Counted from the first letter of the stretch, positions 24,985-36,785 are shown. The stretch: 64,000 nucleotides of DNA from Sclerodactyla briareus (GCA_026419785.1 JAODTK010001043.1:682001-746000), one strand, 5' to 3'. The notes: generated by a model from the letters alone, not told the origin. Numbers and translations: made by a program.

Positions 24985-26280
24985 GGCTTTGCTACATCCC
25001 AACTGACTGCCATGGCGGCGGTTCGCCGTGACAGCAAAATAGCTTAGCTTTACCCGGGGCTCTAAGGAAGTTCCGGGGCAGGTTTTTGCTGTTTTAAAGT
25101 CAGTGGGCATTAAGGTCCCGGGTGAGGTTGACGGGTTACAATCTCTCAGGGGCTTTAATGCCTTCGATTTGAGGTTCACCTCTGATGCTGCCCGTAATCG
25201 GGGTGTGCAAGTTTTGAAGAATGTGGAGGAACTTACTGTTAGGCCATATGACAGTACTACCTGGGTGGTGGTGCTACATTTGCCACTGGAAGTGGATAAA
25301 GTGGTAATTGTTTGGACTTTGGGCGCTATGGGAAGGTTGTTGGTTTTGACGAGCCTGAGTTTAGGGAAATGTCAGGTGTCAAGACGGGGTCAGGCGTGTA
25401 AAGTTGATTGAAGTCTGACATGCCTTCAACTGTTTTATTTGGGCCGCAGTCCCATGTTACCGTACCCACCCTGGGCAGGCGGTGTTCTCGCTGTCAGGCG
25501 GTGGGGCACACTGCTGTCAAGGCACCTGGGTCATCGGGATTGGCTGCTAGTGCTGGCCAGGCTCGGTCGTATGCTGCCACTGTGGAGGGGGATTATTCCC
25601 ACCAGCCACTTGTCCAAACTATGCAGGTAAGTTCTCATCACCCCCCAAGTTGCCCGCTAGTGCTGGCCCCTTCTGCCAGGGTTATCCCCGAACCCTCACA
25701 GAGTTCCCTAGAGTTAGTCTCCTCTATGTCTAAGATTAAGTTAGCTATGACGAGGATGCTGTTTCTGAGTCGATTCTGGCTGAGTGGCATGCAGATCAGT
25801 TTGCCGCTTGTCGGGGGGCATCTCATGTTGAGGGCTCTTCGCCCACCAGTAGAGGTAGGTCGTTTCGGTTGCCCCTGAAACACTCAGTGCCTGTGACTCT
25901 GAGGGCTCAGTAGCGGATCTTGGTCCCTCTACTCAAACACCTGCTGGCAGTTGCATGATTGTGTCAGTGCCACTGTCCTTCACTAAAAGACACAAGTTAT
26001 CTCAGGTTCAGTTAAGGTGGTAGCTGACTGGTATGAGGAAGAAACTCTTCATGCCACAGATTTTTTGGAAATGGCTGGTTCTCAATCTTCTGTTCCCATT
26101 GCCTCTGACAATGGGAACACTAGTGTTCATACGTCTTGTGTACCAAGGGGACCTCACGCCACTTCTGGTTGGTGACTCTGCACTATTTTTTTTCACACCC
26201 CCTCAGAAGGTGAGGGTGAAGGTGCAAGGGGAGCCTGCTTGCCCTTGGGACTCGGTCTGTTAGTAGTTCTTTTAGACAGA
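24985..26280 (+). pseudogene. LINE ORF1-like protein with zinc-knuckle-like motif
   Basis: Open pieces at 25103-25411 and 25408-25878 read through FGRYGKVVGFDEPEF-like text (after a slip), then RRCSRCQAVGHTAVK. This gives a C-x2-C-x4-H knuckle core whose last cysteine is lost to a frame slip. A proline- and serine-rich tail follows to about 26280. In L1/Tx1 elements ORF1 binds the RNA and chaperones it. The knuckle places this with the Tx1-like rather than the mammalian L1-like ORF1 type. Confidence 0.6.
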
Positions 26281-26379
26281 CTGGTCCTAAGGTCAAGTGG
26301 CATTGTTACAAAACGAAGTGATTGTGTGTAATTCATGTCCTTCTAGTGTTTTTTTCTCCACAGGTGTTTAGTAATGGGA

Positions 26380-29300
26380 GTTGCAGATCCCTTTCTGCTT
26401 CCTGTCCCCATCCCCGCTTTCCATGCGTTTTAGGCCTTCGCTAGGCTTAGTCTTGTCTGCCACTGCCAGTGAGCCTATTGGTGCAGATCGCGATCTCGCA
26501 GTTCAAGGTTTTTTGTTTATGGAAAGCCAGCCATGGTTGCTTGTGGGGGGTGAGTGGTCTGGATCTGTGCCTCTCAGCTCATCCCTTCATCCTGGGGTTC
26601 TTTTATATTTTTTCATCCTTTATGTGAATGGGCCTTAGGGATCACCGAAAAAGGAAGCATATTTATTTTCCATTTTGTAGGATTTTACGGGTGGATTGGT
26701 CCTTTTTTGCATGGGTGAGCCCTCCTATATCCTGTTTGGATGACGTCCACTTGTGGTCGTATGAGTGGGGGTGGTAGTCTTTATTATATGCGTCATTGGG
26801 TTTTGAGACATCTGTGGGACGGTCACTCTCTTTCCTCTCGTTTTGTTGATCAAGTCCGGGAATGTTGGAGAGAGATCATGAGGCTCGTTTAGTTTGTTTA
26901 CATTTGAAAATCCCACGAGGTGTCTTAGTTGTCTTTACAGTTAGGCTCCGAACATAACCTGCACCCAGGAAGGATTTCTTTTCTTCCCCCTCCGGCAGCT
27001 TTTGTCCTGGCAGGGGCATCCTGTGTTTTTTTTTTTTTGGGGGGGGGGGGATTTTAATCCGTGTGCCACATTTTGGGGCCTTGTCGTCAGGTCTCCATAG
27101 GGCATCCACACCTGTACTATGGGCATGGCAGAGTTGGATATTTTTCATTAGGCATCCACCATTTGGTCGACGTTTGGAGGCTACTCAATCCACAGGTAGT
27201 TGCCCACAACTGGCATGACCATGATGGCACAGATTCCTCCAACTGATAGGTGGTTATGCCCCAGGAGGGTGTTTCAATTACAGGTGTACAATGTGCCCTG
27301 CCCCTTTGGTCAGAATCACGATTCAGTGGTCTGAATTTGAGCCATTAGGTGACTTCCCGGTGAAGGGGCGGGGGGTCTGTGGAGAAATAAAAACCAGAGA
27401 TTTATGAAGGAAGCGCAAGTTCAAGATTTTTTGTTTCAAGGTACTCAGGATGGCGGTCTTTGAGACCAGCCTATCCTAATGTTGTCATTTGGTGGGATGT
27501 GGTTAAGAAAAACACTTAGAGAACTTGTCATAAGTATTGTGTTGACAGCAGCTCGGCCGGCATAGATTGGAGTCCAGCTTGTGTGTTAGATCTATCGGTG
27601 AGCTCCCTAGCTAACACACAAGGAGCTGCTTGGGTATACAATCATATTTAGACAATAACCTGCGTGGGGCCCGGTGGGGCAAAATTCAGTTGGTAGAAGC
27701 GAGTGAGAGGCCAACCATTCATTCTAATCGTGAAGAGAGCCAGTTAGTGACTGACGCGTGTATTAGAGGGGCGTCCGTCACCCGGGGGTGTGGTTGTCAA
27801 AGAATCGCAGGCAAGCCTTGAGTGTAACAGTCATTTTATTCGGACCCTAACATCGAATGGCCCTAGTTTTTGAGGACCTTCATGGGTAGTTTTTTGTCGG
27901 TATCAAGAAAGGTCCCATCCATACTACTAATGATGGGTAGTTCTGACTTCTCTGTTGGTGAGGAGGGCGCCTGGCCCTGATGGTCTCCGGTGGAGTTTTA
28001 TAAACTGGAGATCACGGGTAGGACGTTAAGGATGTGGTACATTGCTGCTTTTCATTTAAATCAGCTGGTGGACTTCTCACGTTAGGGTCTTACATATTAA
28101 TCTCTCCCAAAGTCGGGAGATCCAGTGGATCCCAAGATAGCGGCCAATTATACCCTTCTTAATTTGGACTATAAAATATTAGCCGAGGCAATTGGGGATA
28201 CGCCTGGCAGTTGTAATGCCTGATAATGTGGGCCCATTCCAGACGTGTGGCGTGAGTTGGTAGGTGTATACAGCCTATTCTCTGATTATTGAGAGATCTA
28301 GTTGATTATGCTAAGGATCGGGATCTGCCGTGTTTGGTGCTTTCTCGGGATCAAGAGAAAGCGTTTGAAATGGTGGATCATGCTTTTTTGATTAAGACAT
28401 TAGAGGCTTTAGGTTCATAAGGTTTCATGACTTGATTTCACTGTTATTAATGGAATTCTAGTTCAGTTTCCATTAATGGTTTAACATCTAGTCACTGTCT
28501 CAGTACAGAGGGGGGTCACACAGGGCTGTCCTCTCATCCCCCTTGGTATACGTTTTGTTCAGTGAAATGCTGATGCCCTCACTGATTTCAGTGAGGTGGC
28601 TGAGGCACCCACTGGAATAACTGCTCCGGTTTTCGCCCTGTTATATTTGCCGGGCGGCGGGCGTTAAAATACTGAGCAAATCATCAGCAATATGCGATGA
28701 TATCCTTTTATTGTATCCGCCTGGCGTCCTTCGAGCCTTGTCGAATACCTCACCTTTTCAAGAAGCTACGGGTGCCAAGTCTAATCATTCCAAGACGAAG
28801 GGTTTGCGCCTGGGGAGGTGGCGCTGCGCCAATTAACCTTTTGATGCATCGGGACTAACTCTCATATTAAGTAATTGCATCTTGTTCGGGTAGGCCCACT
28901 CCTGATGTGGCACTTGGGCTGAGAGGATTGATTTTGTTGAAGTTAGGTTGGAATCTTTCAGTCACAGTTGCTCTCTTCTCCGGAAAGGTTTACTGTTCTA
29001 ATCGTTTTGTGTTTCCTATCGCTCTGGTACCCTGGCACGGTGCTGCCTATTTCGGACTGTGCTTGGGTGCGGTTTGGAGAGGCTTGTTTTTAATTATATG
29101 GGTAAGCGTAGGCCAATTTGTGAGAAGGTCCATCTTGTATAGACCTCCTTTTCGTGGTGGACTAGGTTTGGTCCACTGCCTTCAAGTTTCGTTTTTACTT
29201 CTAAAAGGGGTTCTTGCAGCTTTTGAGAACCCTTTTTTTTTGCCTTTCGCTTCTTTTGTCAGATTGTGGGTGGGTTGTTTTTCGCTCATACTGGCCTGGC

Positions 29301-29790
29301 CTTTTTTTCCAACAGTTTTTGGTCAAAGGCTTTGAAACTGTCAACTGTTTCTTCCAGGTGGGTGATTCGCTACGTAGAATTGTGCATGAGGGGTCCAAAA
29401 ACTATGGAGAACGTGGTCCCCTCTTCTTTGTACTCATATTTACAATGTTCCAGGCTGGCCATGGTTGGAGCCTCCAGTGGACTGGTTGTTTTGTCTCGAG
29501 TGTTTTTGGCGATCTGTTACTGCAGGTTTTGACACTCGGCCTTAAAGATATCTCTTGGAGATTGGCACACGGAGTTTTAATTATGACGAATCATTTCCGT
29601 CGCTCCATGTGGGGTTTGGGAAATTGGATGTGCCCTCGCTATAATTGCAGATCAGTTGAAAACGTTATCAAACAACAGCATCTATTGCTGCAGTGCTCGT
29701 ACCTGGAGGTTCTTTGAATTAGTTCAATGTTTATGTGTCTAGAGTTGCAAGTTGTAGTGGTGGGCTGTCGTTGGCGATTTTGTCATTTTT
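26380..29790 (+). pseudogene. LINE ORF2: endonuclease, reverse transcriptase, C-terminal domain
   Basis: Endonuclease end: LVDVWRLLNPQ and HNWHDHDGTDSS at 27160-27243. Reverse transcriptase: LLPKSGDPVDPK (28100-28133) and LLNLDYKILAEAI (28158-28196) of the finger domain, RGVTQGCPL (28510-28536), and the catalytic YADD box written with one base missing at 28691-28701. C-terminal: KDISWRLAHGVLIMTNHF at 29544-29597 and a cysteine/histidine region ending HLLLQCSYLEVL at 29715. The stop density and shifts rule out translation as written. Order and spacing are those of an L1/Tx1-clade ORF2. Confidence 0.7.
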
Positions 29791-30659
29791 GGCTTGTCGC
29801 CCCCAGATCACCTGGCTTGGGTAAGAGAGTTGTTTAAAACATTTTAAAGAGGTACATCTGGCTTAGTAGATGCCGGCTGGTGTTCGATGGGGAAGATAGG
29901 CCGGCCGTCGCCATCATGCTCTCTTTCCCACGGTGTATGCAGCTTCGTAGGAAGCAGGGACTATGCTAGGCTTCATATTGTGTCCTTCGTAGACGTTGGC
30001 GGGGAACCGTTCTTTATTATGGGACGGGGTTCCCGCGAAGTGGGGTTATAGTTCAGGGTGCGGGGTGCTCCATGCTGGATGAGTCTTCTGTTTTTTACTG
30101 TAAACTGCCGTCAGAGGGTGCCGCGGTTGGTTGTGTGTTTTTTCGTTCTTCATAGTTCTTGGTCGTGCGCGTTTTGTTTGTATTGTGCTACCTCTTGGGT
30201 GTGTTTCTTCGTTGGTTCTGTTTTTATTTTTGTTGTGTAATTATTTGGTGTGTTGTCGCCTGTTGGATCGTGTTTGGGTTTTTCCTCGCGCTTTTGCTTA
30301 CTAGTGCTAGGGTAAAACAGTTGTATGTAGCCTCGGCTGTTCCATTGTTTTCTGGGTGTGTGTAGTACTACAAGGTTTGATTTTTAGGCCGTTGTCCGTG
30401 TACTTTATAGTCACGGTAAACAGCACACGGAACTGTTTCCTACGAGGAGGAGGAATTATCACTTATGGAAAAGTACACCTGGAATAATATACTGGATCTT
30501 CAAGATACCGATCGACTACAGAACATTGCCATCCATTCACCTGCCTGTGCCGTGTGAGGATTCGATCGCTGCATAACGCATCCGGGAACGAGCAGCGCCG
30601 GAGCAAACGACTGGAGATAGGACGCCGTGGTAAGTGCCTATGCATATGTATAACATCGG

Positions 30660-31325
30660 GGAAATCACTTCAGCATGGACTGTTCGAAATCCTGAACTAA
30701 AAACAAGGCCACTGCGAAAGAGAAGTGAAACTGGGTGAGTAATTGACTTGTTGTGGGTGCACGTTGAGGCCTGATATGAAGGGAATATCGCATGGCCAAT
30801 GTAGGCTTGGCTAAGCTGTCGTTTAGTGGTGTGCTATGTATGGGAGAACTTCCGGGTTGGAAATGAGTTTGTAATTTCACCCCCAAACTACCGGGAATGT
30901 AGTTACATCTGCAGAAGAAGGTCCTGGGGGACACCAAAAGTATATAGTTTTTCAGATGAACAAAGCTGTAATGACAAAATGCATGGGACTGTTCAAAAAT
31001 CCGAAAGTAAAAAACGAAGACCACGGCGGAAACAGAAGTAAGGAACCTTGAAAAAACAAAAAATATATATTTTCGGAAGTCCTAGAAACTACGTGAGTAA
31101 TTGCTTTTTTATGAGTTGAACGTTGAGGCTTGATATGAAGGGAATATTTCGGATTGCCCACCGTAAGCTTGGCCTCATCGGTGTTATAGTGTGTGCTATT
31201 ATGGGAGAACTTCCGGGTTGGAAATGCGTTTTAAATTTCACACCCCCAATCCACCGGTAATGTAGTTACAACTGCAGAGAAGGTTAAAACTTTTTCAGAC
31301 GACGAAGCTTGTATTGACAAAATGT
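30660..31325. repeat. ~360-bp tandem repeat, two units
   Basis: Unit 1 (about 30674-30930) and unit 2 (about 30979-31290) share GTGAGTAATTG, ACGTTGAGGCxTGATATGAA, GGGAGAACTTCCGGGTTGGA (30841 and 31204) and AATGTAGTTACA. Unit 2 carries an extra ~60 bp A/T-rich block at 31040-31085. Confidence 0.8.
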
Positions 31326-31544
31326 TTCCAATTTGGAGGTATTTTCCACACTGCTTCATGATTGCTAATTGTCATTACTGAGGGCTGCGTTCGGCATATG
31401 AACCTCTTCCTTGTGTCGGTTAGACTACGTCAATACCAGGAAAGGCCACGCCGTGCGCCTATATAGCCCAAACGGCCGTGACGTAGACCTACCATCCCTC
31501 CTCTTTGATTCATTATGCCCCACCTTTTCAACATCATGAACATA

Positions 31545-31607
31545 TATCATATATATAATATATCTAATATATATTATATATATATATTATTATTATATAT
31601 ATATATT
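31545..31607. repeat. (TA)n array
   Basis: Imperfect TA dinucleotides with TTATTAT interruptions. Confidence 0.9.
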
Positions 31608-31944
31608 CAACAAAACATGCTATCCAAGGCTTTTTCTTCCTCCTAATGGTTAGTTGCCTCCAAGCAGGGTAATCCAGGCTGCCCATGAGTGAACGATTGT
31701 TATTATAAAAACATCTGGGGTAGCACATACATATACATATATGGAGTGAGAATGAGTAAGATGGGTAACATGTCTCATCATGCTGCTGGACGTTGGTGAC
31801 GGCTATGGGTCGAATAGCCTTAGTATATCACCGATCGTTTCACAAATTCCTGATGAACCGACTGATCTCCGGCTGATGTTTCAATCAGTTTTCACCGTCG
31901 GATGCAATCGCGTTCAACAGTGGCTGGCTCCACCTCTGCTGAAA

Positions 31945-32025
31945 GACGGTTAGGCCTTGAACCAGGGCCCCTGAAGCATTATGAGAGCGCCAGGCGTCGA
32001 ACAGTAACCACTAAATCATTGAAAC
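31945..32025 (-). repeat. tRNA-like head of a SINE, Met-type anticodon arm
   Basis: On the minus strand from about 32023 the text gives an A-box-like TTTAGTGGTTACTGTTCGACG. Then comes an anticodon arm with CAT in CTCATAA, and a T arm GGGCC...TGGTTCAAGGCC whose stem pairs, reaching position 31948. The acceptor stem is weak and unrelated sequence follows, so it is better read as a tRNA-derived SINE than as a working tRNA gene. Confidence 0.5.
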
Positions 32026-32169
32026 CGATTAAAGGAGCTCAGGTTGGTTCCAGGAGCCATTTTTAAACTAATGTTTTTCGGTGGTACTTTCCACTCTGCT
32101 CGGACCGGACTTTCCGGGGCTGGTCCGACCAGTCACTCCGAGTCTGCGTATACGAATGGATGTATGAGA

Positions 32170-32455
32170 GGACAGGCCCCTGCGAACGATTTTTATACTG
32201 GGGTGCTGAGCTCTCCTGACAACAGACAACCTCACCCTACCCACTAACAAAAAAACCCTCTCATTTTCCATTTTTTTCAGATTTTTTCTTTTGCAATTTC
32301 GTAATACTTTTTTTTCAGTTATCTCATAGCGAATCGCGTGATTCCGACTAGACAGTATCCCCCTGATGTCTCCGCGGTAACGGTACCCTAATCTGTTAAT
32401 TAGCAACACGAGACAAGGGCGCCCATGACCAAAAGCACAATAACAGTGAAACCTC
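32170..32455 (+). repeat. Dispersed repeat, inverted partner at 49305-49585
   Basis: The reverse complement of 49305-49585 matches this segment end to end. Shared blocks include CAGGCCCCTGCGAACG, GACAACCTCACCCTACCCAC-like text, TCATAGCGAATCGCGTGATT-like text and GGTAACGGTACCCTAATCTG. It holds no gene. It is a member of an interspersed family with at least two copies here. Confidence 0.8.
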
Positions 32456-32714
32456 GGGCGTCTCTAGCCAGGTTTCTGGTGTAAGGGGAAAAGTTACTCA
32501 GGGTACCATTATGGCCGCCGTCAGTGAGGGTGAAGGTAAGGGAGTGTCCATCGTGCCCTTGAAATGTCCCTCATCGTGCCCCTGAAAATTCTGGCTGTAT
32601 TGCAAAGATGCAAAATTTTTTAATACTAGATCAATGAGATGAAAAGTTCCTGCTCTTCATATAATCACTTGATAATAATTACTTTCACTGTCTTTCAGTT
32701 GGTTATGATCAGGG

Positions 32715-32830
32715 GCGGCGAAACGTGTGGCATATTGGGGGGGGGGGGGGGAGGGACTATTTTAGGGACATATGAGGTATCACCATCTAAGCGCTGGCGC
32801 CACACACGGGTGGCGCGTATCGTATCTGAA
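32715..32830. repeat. Poly-G / GCGC dispersed family member
   Basis: It runs CAGGGGCGGCG, then 15 G residues (32737-32751 region), then ATCACCATCTAAGCGCTGGCGCCA and GGTGGCGCG (written here in parts). Related members are at 18443, 39650, 44550 and 46130. All combine a G run with a nearby GCGC-rich inverted motif. Confidence 0.55.
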
Positions 32831-32854
32831 AGGGGATAATTTCTAGTTGTACAG

Positions 32855-33200
32855 GACCCCAGATTGCAGGAAACGGCATCTCTGAGGGGTCATATGGCAG
32901 TAAGCAACACATCCCTAAAATCGTCAATAAATTCCCGATTTTTTTTATTTCAAGAAACATTCTTGAAGGAACTGATCAAATTTATTTCGTACAATTCGGG
33001 CCACTGTCGTTGGTGGACGCGTAGGGTACAAGAGATTTCTTTGTTTTACAGACACCCCCGATTGAAGGAACGGCATTTCCCGGACCGTCTGGCAGTAAGC
33101 AACATCCCCAAAATTGACAATAAATTTCTGACTGAAATCTCAAGAAACCTCCTAAGGAACGGATCTCCGCTTAGTCAATGACAATTCGCGCTACATCAGA
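32855..33200. repeat. ~190-bp tandem repeat, two units
   Basis: Both units carry ACAGxCCCCxGATTG, GGAACGGCATxTC, GGCAGTAAGCAACA, TCAATAAATT and TCAAGAAAC in the same order, starting at 32855 and 33046. Confidence 0.75.
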
Positions 33201-33235
33201 AGATAGTCCACCATCGAGGACCCGTCCAATCGGGT

Positions 33236-33540
33236 TGGAGGCTGCTCGCAGATTGGAAAATTTGCTTGAACATCACTATCATGGAAAATGTGTGCATTTT
33301 ATGGGCATTTGATTGAAAGGAATTGAGCCAGTCAGCACCTTTGGTCCTTTTTCAGATTAAGTTCCGCTCGAATTTTCGTCCAAATTCCTTCAATGTCCAG
33401 GTGTTTTTGTGCCCCAGTCCGCCCTGTATATTTCCATAGTCAATCACGTAAACCTCCATACTAATGTACACGATCCCCTGCCCTGTTGTTTTTTGTTACA
33501 TTAGCTTTCATCTCGATAAAAACAGCCACGTCCAGGCTGC
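33236..33540 (+). repeat. Dispersed repeat, inverted partner at 42975-43310
   Basis: The reverse complement of 42975-43310 aligns throughout. Shared blocks include GGCATTTGATTGAAAGGAAT, TTGAGCCAGTCA, CGATCCCCTGCCCTG and GCTTTCATC. No gene is present in either copy. Confidence 0.8.
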
Positions 33541-34439
33541 AAAGCCATCTGAAGCAATACGATCAGCAGTAGACCTAATTGTGCTCATGTTAAGAATGGC
33601 ATTTGGATTCCGGCATTGTTGTAGTGGGGAGGGAGGGGGTGGTGCACATGAATTCAATGCCTAAACCCAATTCTTCTCGTGGCCTACCTATATATGTTCA
33701 CCAAACTTAAAAATGACACGTATGAACAAAAATCATATTTGCCAGAACCTGACAAAGTTATTGTACACATGGGCCCACTGTATTTAACATGTAACGGGAA
33801 AAGATAGGATACCGTGACAGCGCGCGCAGCGCAATTTTTTTTTTTTTTTTTTGCATTTCGGCCTTCTCAACAAAAAATTCAGACAATCTAATAAGAATCA
33901 CATACTATTTTATCGAATCCTCAAATTCTTCCACCAAACACCAGCATAAGACAAATTGTTTTTCTAGACAAGCTGCTAAAATGTGAGGCAGTATAACAAC
34001 AGTCACGTTTGGCATGGTTTTTGTGATCATGACCGCCTTCTCCAAATATCTCCGCACTAGCAATTTAAACTTAACGAAGGCGTATCAAATGTGAGAAACA
34101 ACTGAAAAACCCGAGCAACAGATGCTGAGGCGCGGCTTTTTGGACTTTACCTGGAGGTGGGAAACGTTGAAAAAGGACAATGCCAGATGGTTACAGTAGA
34201 GGTGTTGCTGTTGACGACCGTGCGTCGAGAGACGAGGATGACATGGATGAGGAAACGGCTGATTGCGCCACTGGCAGGGCGCCTGAATAGAAGCAACTTT
34301 GCAACAAATGGTGAATATAGGTTCATCATAAGCTGAAAATTCATTCCTGCCAACATGTATATCAGTAATCCGAATCAGGAATCCTTGTTTCTGTTCCCTG
34401 TTTTGCGAACGAGGTTGCCAAAATAGCATTGAAATCTTT
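33541..34439. other. No gene seen
   Basis: It contains poly-T at 33835-33852 preceded by CGCGCGCAGCGC (a scrap of the poly-G/GCGC family). Overlapping minus-strand frames at 34085-34430 (114 codons) show no domain and no exon-like borders. Confidence 0.45.
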
Positions 34440-34647
34440 GAAAGTGAATAGAAGTGATGATTTTGACAACTTCAGGGCAGGTATAGTCAAGTCAAAGCTG
34501 TGATCCCACTCATTTTGAAACCTGCAATCTCCATTCTTCCCTGTTTCTCTGAATTGTTGGAACGAATAAGGTTTGATATTTTATACAAATTTCTTGATAG
34601 ACACCACATATTGAGTAGCTGTGATCCTACTCATTTTTGAAACAACC

Positions 34648-34730
<83 letters not shown>

Positions 34731-36000
34731 TCACTCGTGTGTTCAAACCTTTCCCTTGCTACCAGGCAAATCCCCAGACCTGCTAAAAATAGCAAAAGTA
34801 ATACCTGTTTTTCAAGGAAGATGAAGTTGAAAATATTAGCAATTAAAATCCAAGTTCCATTCTCCCTTATTTTTGTAAATTGTTGGAACGAATAATGTTT
34901 GATCGTGTATCGTTTATTGTCCAGGATATTCCAAGGAGTTAGCACTGGCTGATTGTTGTAGACCAACTTCTATATATAGTCTCTGTTGGTGTCTTTCATT
35001 GACGTTATGAAGGCCTTCGATACTATTGATTACACTATTCAATGGTCGAAATTTTCTAATTATGGCGTCAGAAGTACAGCAAATTCCTGGTGTACCAGTA
35101 TCCAACAGACGCAATTAACGCAGTTTTTAATGGTTATCGACCCCAATCACCGTTAAATGTGGGGTATCTCAAGGTCGCCTCCTGGGGCCATCATTGTTCA
35201 TTATATACCATCAGTGTTCTTACGGAGAGTATCTTATAAATGTAGCTTGGTCCTTTTGCCGATAGTACTAATATCTTTTTCACTGATGACTTGAAAAGAC
35301 TTACTTAAAATGAACTTTATAAATTTAGTGCCTGGTTCAGTTCTAATAAACATTCTTTCAAAGTTGGCAAATTATGGTGTTTACGGCAAAAAAATATAAC
35401 TGTGGGTGGTAATCCTCTATGTAAAGTTGACAACCTGAAGTTCCTTGGCGTTTTCATATATTCCCATCTAACTTGGAGTGATCATATATCCTATATTGCA
35501 AATCAAGTCTCCGGAGGGATCGTATTCCCTTCACCGGAACTAGATATTCCAGCATTATTTTCCCTCCCTCATTTATTTATGGTCAACTATATCGTGAAGT
35601 GCTAGCCTGTATTCTCGGTGAAGCCACTCCAACCCCCCCCCCCCCCATACGGAGTATTACTCTTGCTCCAACTCGTTCACGTTGACCCCACTGTATGTTT
35701 CTCCGAACCTTCTTGAGATAAGTGATACGATCACTTCAACATACCCACATTCACTTTTCGATGTCTGAACAGAATTTTACCCTCAATTAGGATTCTTTTT
35801 CATACAACAAGCAATCTGGTTCATAACTATCCCACCCGTCAGGCTCAGAATCTTCGTATTGAACTTTACTAAATTTCGAGATATCACCAAAGCCTCAAGT
35901 ATAAATCAGTTAAAATCTTGAATAACTTGCCGGTCGAAATTAGATCATGGAAAACCGTTATCACATTTCAAGAAAAATAGGTTAAAGGAGTTGAAAAGTT
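34440..36000 (+). mobile_element. Jockey/CR1-type LINE fragment (reverse transcriptase)
   Basis: In shifted frames the segment gives LLKIAKVIPVF and FCKLLERIMFD-like finger text (34780-34900), KCGVSQGRLLGP (35154-35189), and the catalytic box as FADSTNIF at 35253-35276, where the second aspartate is serine. Then come VDNLKFLGVF (35427-35456), SHLTWSDHISYIANQVS (35464-35514) and the thumb-side RTIL, LVHNYPTRQAQNLRIEL (35816-35866) and NLPVEIRS pieces up to 35950. The order matches Jockey-superfamily (CR1/L2/Rex-like) ORF2. The finger segment is partly duplicated before the poly-C run (34490-34640). It is an inactive fragment. Confidence 0.7.
34648..34728. repeat. ~80-nt uninterrupted poly-C
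   Basis: A single run of about 80 C on the + strand (G on the minus strand) splits two partial copies of the same LINE finger-domain text. The long proline open frame across it is an artefact of the run. Confidence 0.95.
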
Positions 36001-36029
36001 GCTATCGAATTCTGTCACTTGTTAAATTT

Positions 36030-36231
36030 CTACGGAGTTAGGGGTTTATGGTCTGGGATGACTTGAGGTCGTTCGGGAAGGGGTGGTGTCGAGAGGATGT
36101 TATCTTTCTTGACTGGCATTGTTTCGAGTTTAATTTCGTTTAATTCACTTTGTTGCTTCGTGATCAGGGAGTCTACTTCTTGATAAGCCTTCAAGAGTTT
36201 CGAGTACACTTTCCTCCAACTGTAATATACT
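36030..36231 (-). CDS. Candidate 3'-terminal exon, unknown protein
   Basis: On the minus strand a pyrimidine-rich stretch and TGTCAACAG| precede an open 66-codon block. It reads VYYSWRKVYSKLLKAYQEVD, then LITKQQSELNEIK, and ends in a proline-rich tail (LPERPQVIPDHKPLTP) before a stop at 36030. The first half looks like a coiled coil and the second like a disordered tail. The acceptor and protein-like composition support a real last exon. I recognise no family, and upstream exons were not found. Confidence 0.35.
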
Positions 36232-36699
36232 CTGTTGACATGTTGTTGTGGAAAAAGCAAAAATGAGAAGGAAAATGAAAACGAGAAATGACGTTTCGCC
36301 ATGTCCATCCACAATTACACGATCAGTAGGTAGATCAATAAGTATTCGAATGCCTTAACCCACAAATTATTTTCCTGTCCCAGTAGACGATACAAGGATT
36401 ATTTTGATGGCACTACTGATCTTATGCCACTATCGATACGGAACCGTGAACATACTTTTCCCCGGGGGGGGGGACAGGTATGGGCCTAGTTTTGGAGTTA
36501 TGTGGCTCTACTTTGGGATGGTTCTAGTCCCATCACCACGGCCGGAATCAGTAAGTCTATGGTACGAAAAGGATTAATGTTTACTAGATCGCTGGGTTCC
36601 TCAATACGTTTGTCCCATACCTATGCGACGACGATAAGTGTACATCGCCAGCGTTTCGAATGCTATGAGTTCCCATTTTTTTTTTTTTTTGAATTCTGC

Positions 36700-36785
36700 T
36701 TGGTCTCACTGCTCGGATATCAATCTGAAAGTGGTTTCATGGGACGAGGATTACGGGGTCCCTCAGGATCTCATCTTCTCAACTG
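36700..36785 (+). CDS. Candidate exon ending at a strong donor
   Basis: WSHCSDINLKVVSWDEDYGV and PQDLIFST run to ACTG|GTAAGTAC at 36785/36786, a consensus donor in phase 1. A poly-T tract at 36679-36693 could be the pyrimidine tract, but no AG lies where an acceptor is needed. A lost base or another start would be required. No family was recognised. Confidence 0.25.

Larger units (their letters stand above)
24150..30370 (+). mobile_element. Near full-length L1/Tx1-like LINE
   Basis: This is a + strand element of about 6.2 kb. It has a GT-rich leader (24150-24980), an ORF1 with a zinc-knuckle-like region, an ORF2 with endonuclease, reverse transcriptase and C-terminal parts, and a GT-rich 3' region ending near 30370. 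Such elements copy themselves by nicking target DNA with the endonuclease and priming reverse transcription there. Both ORFs are interrupted by many one-base slips. No clear poly-A tail or target duplication was seen. Confidence 0.7.

Noticed and set aside
31945-32025. Functional tRNA-Met gene
   Set aside because: The acceptor stem is poor and no terminator follows; a tRNA-derived SINE explains it better.
34621-34824. Open frame with a long polyproline tract
   Set aside because: It exists only because of the ~80-nt poly-C run; the reverse frame gives polyglycine for the same reason.
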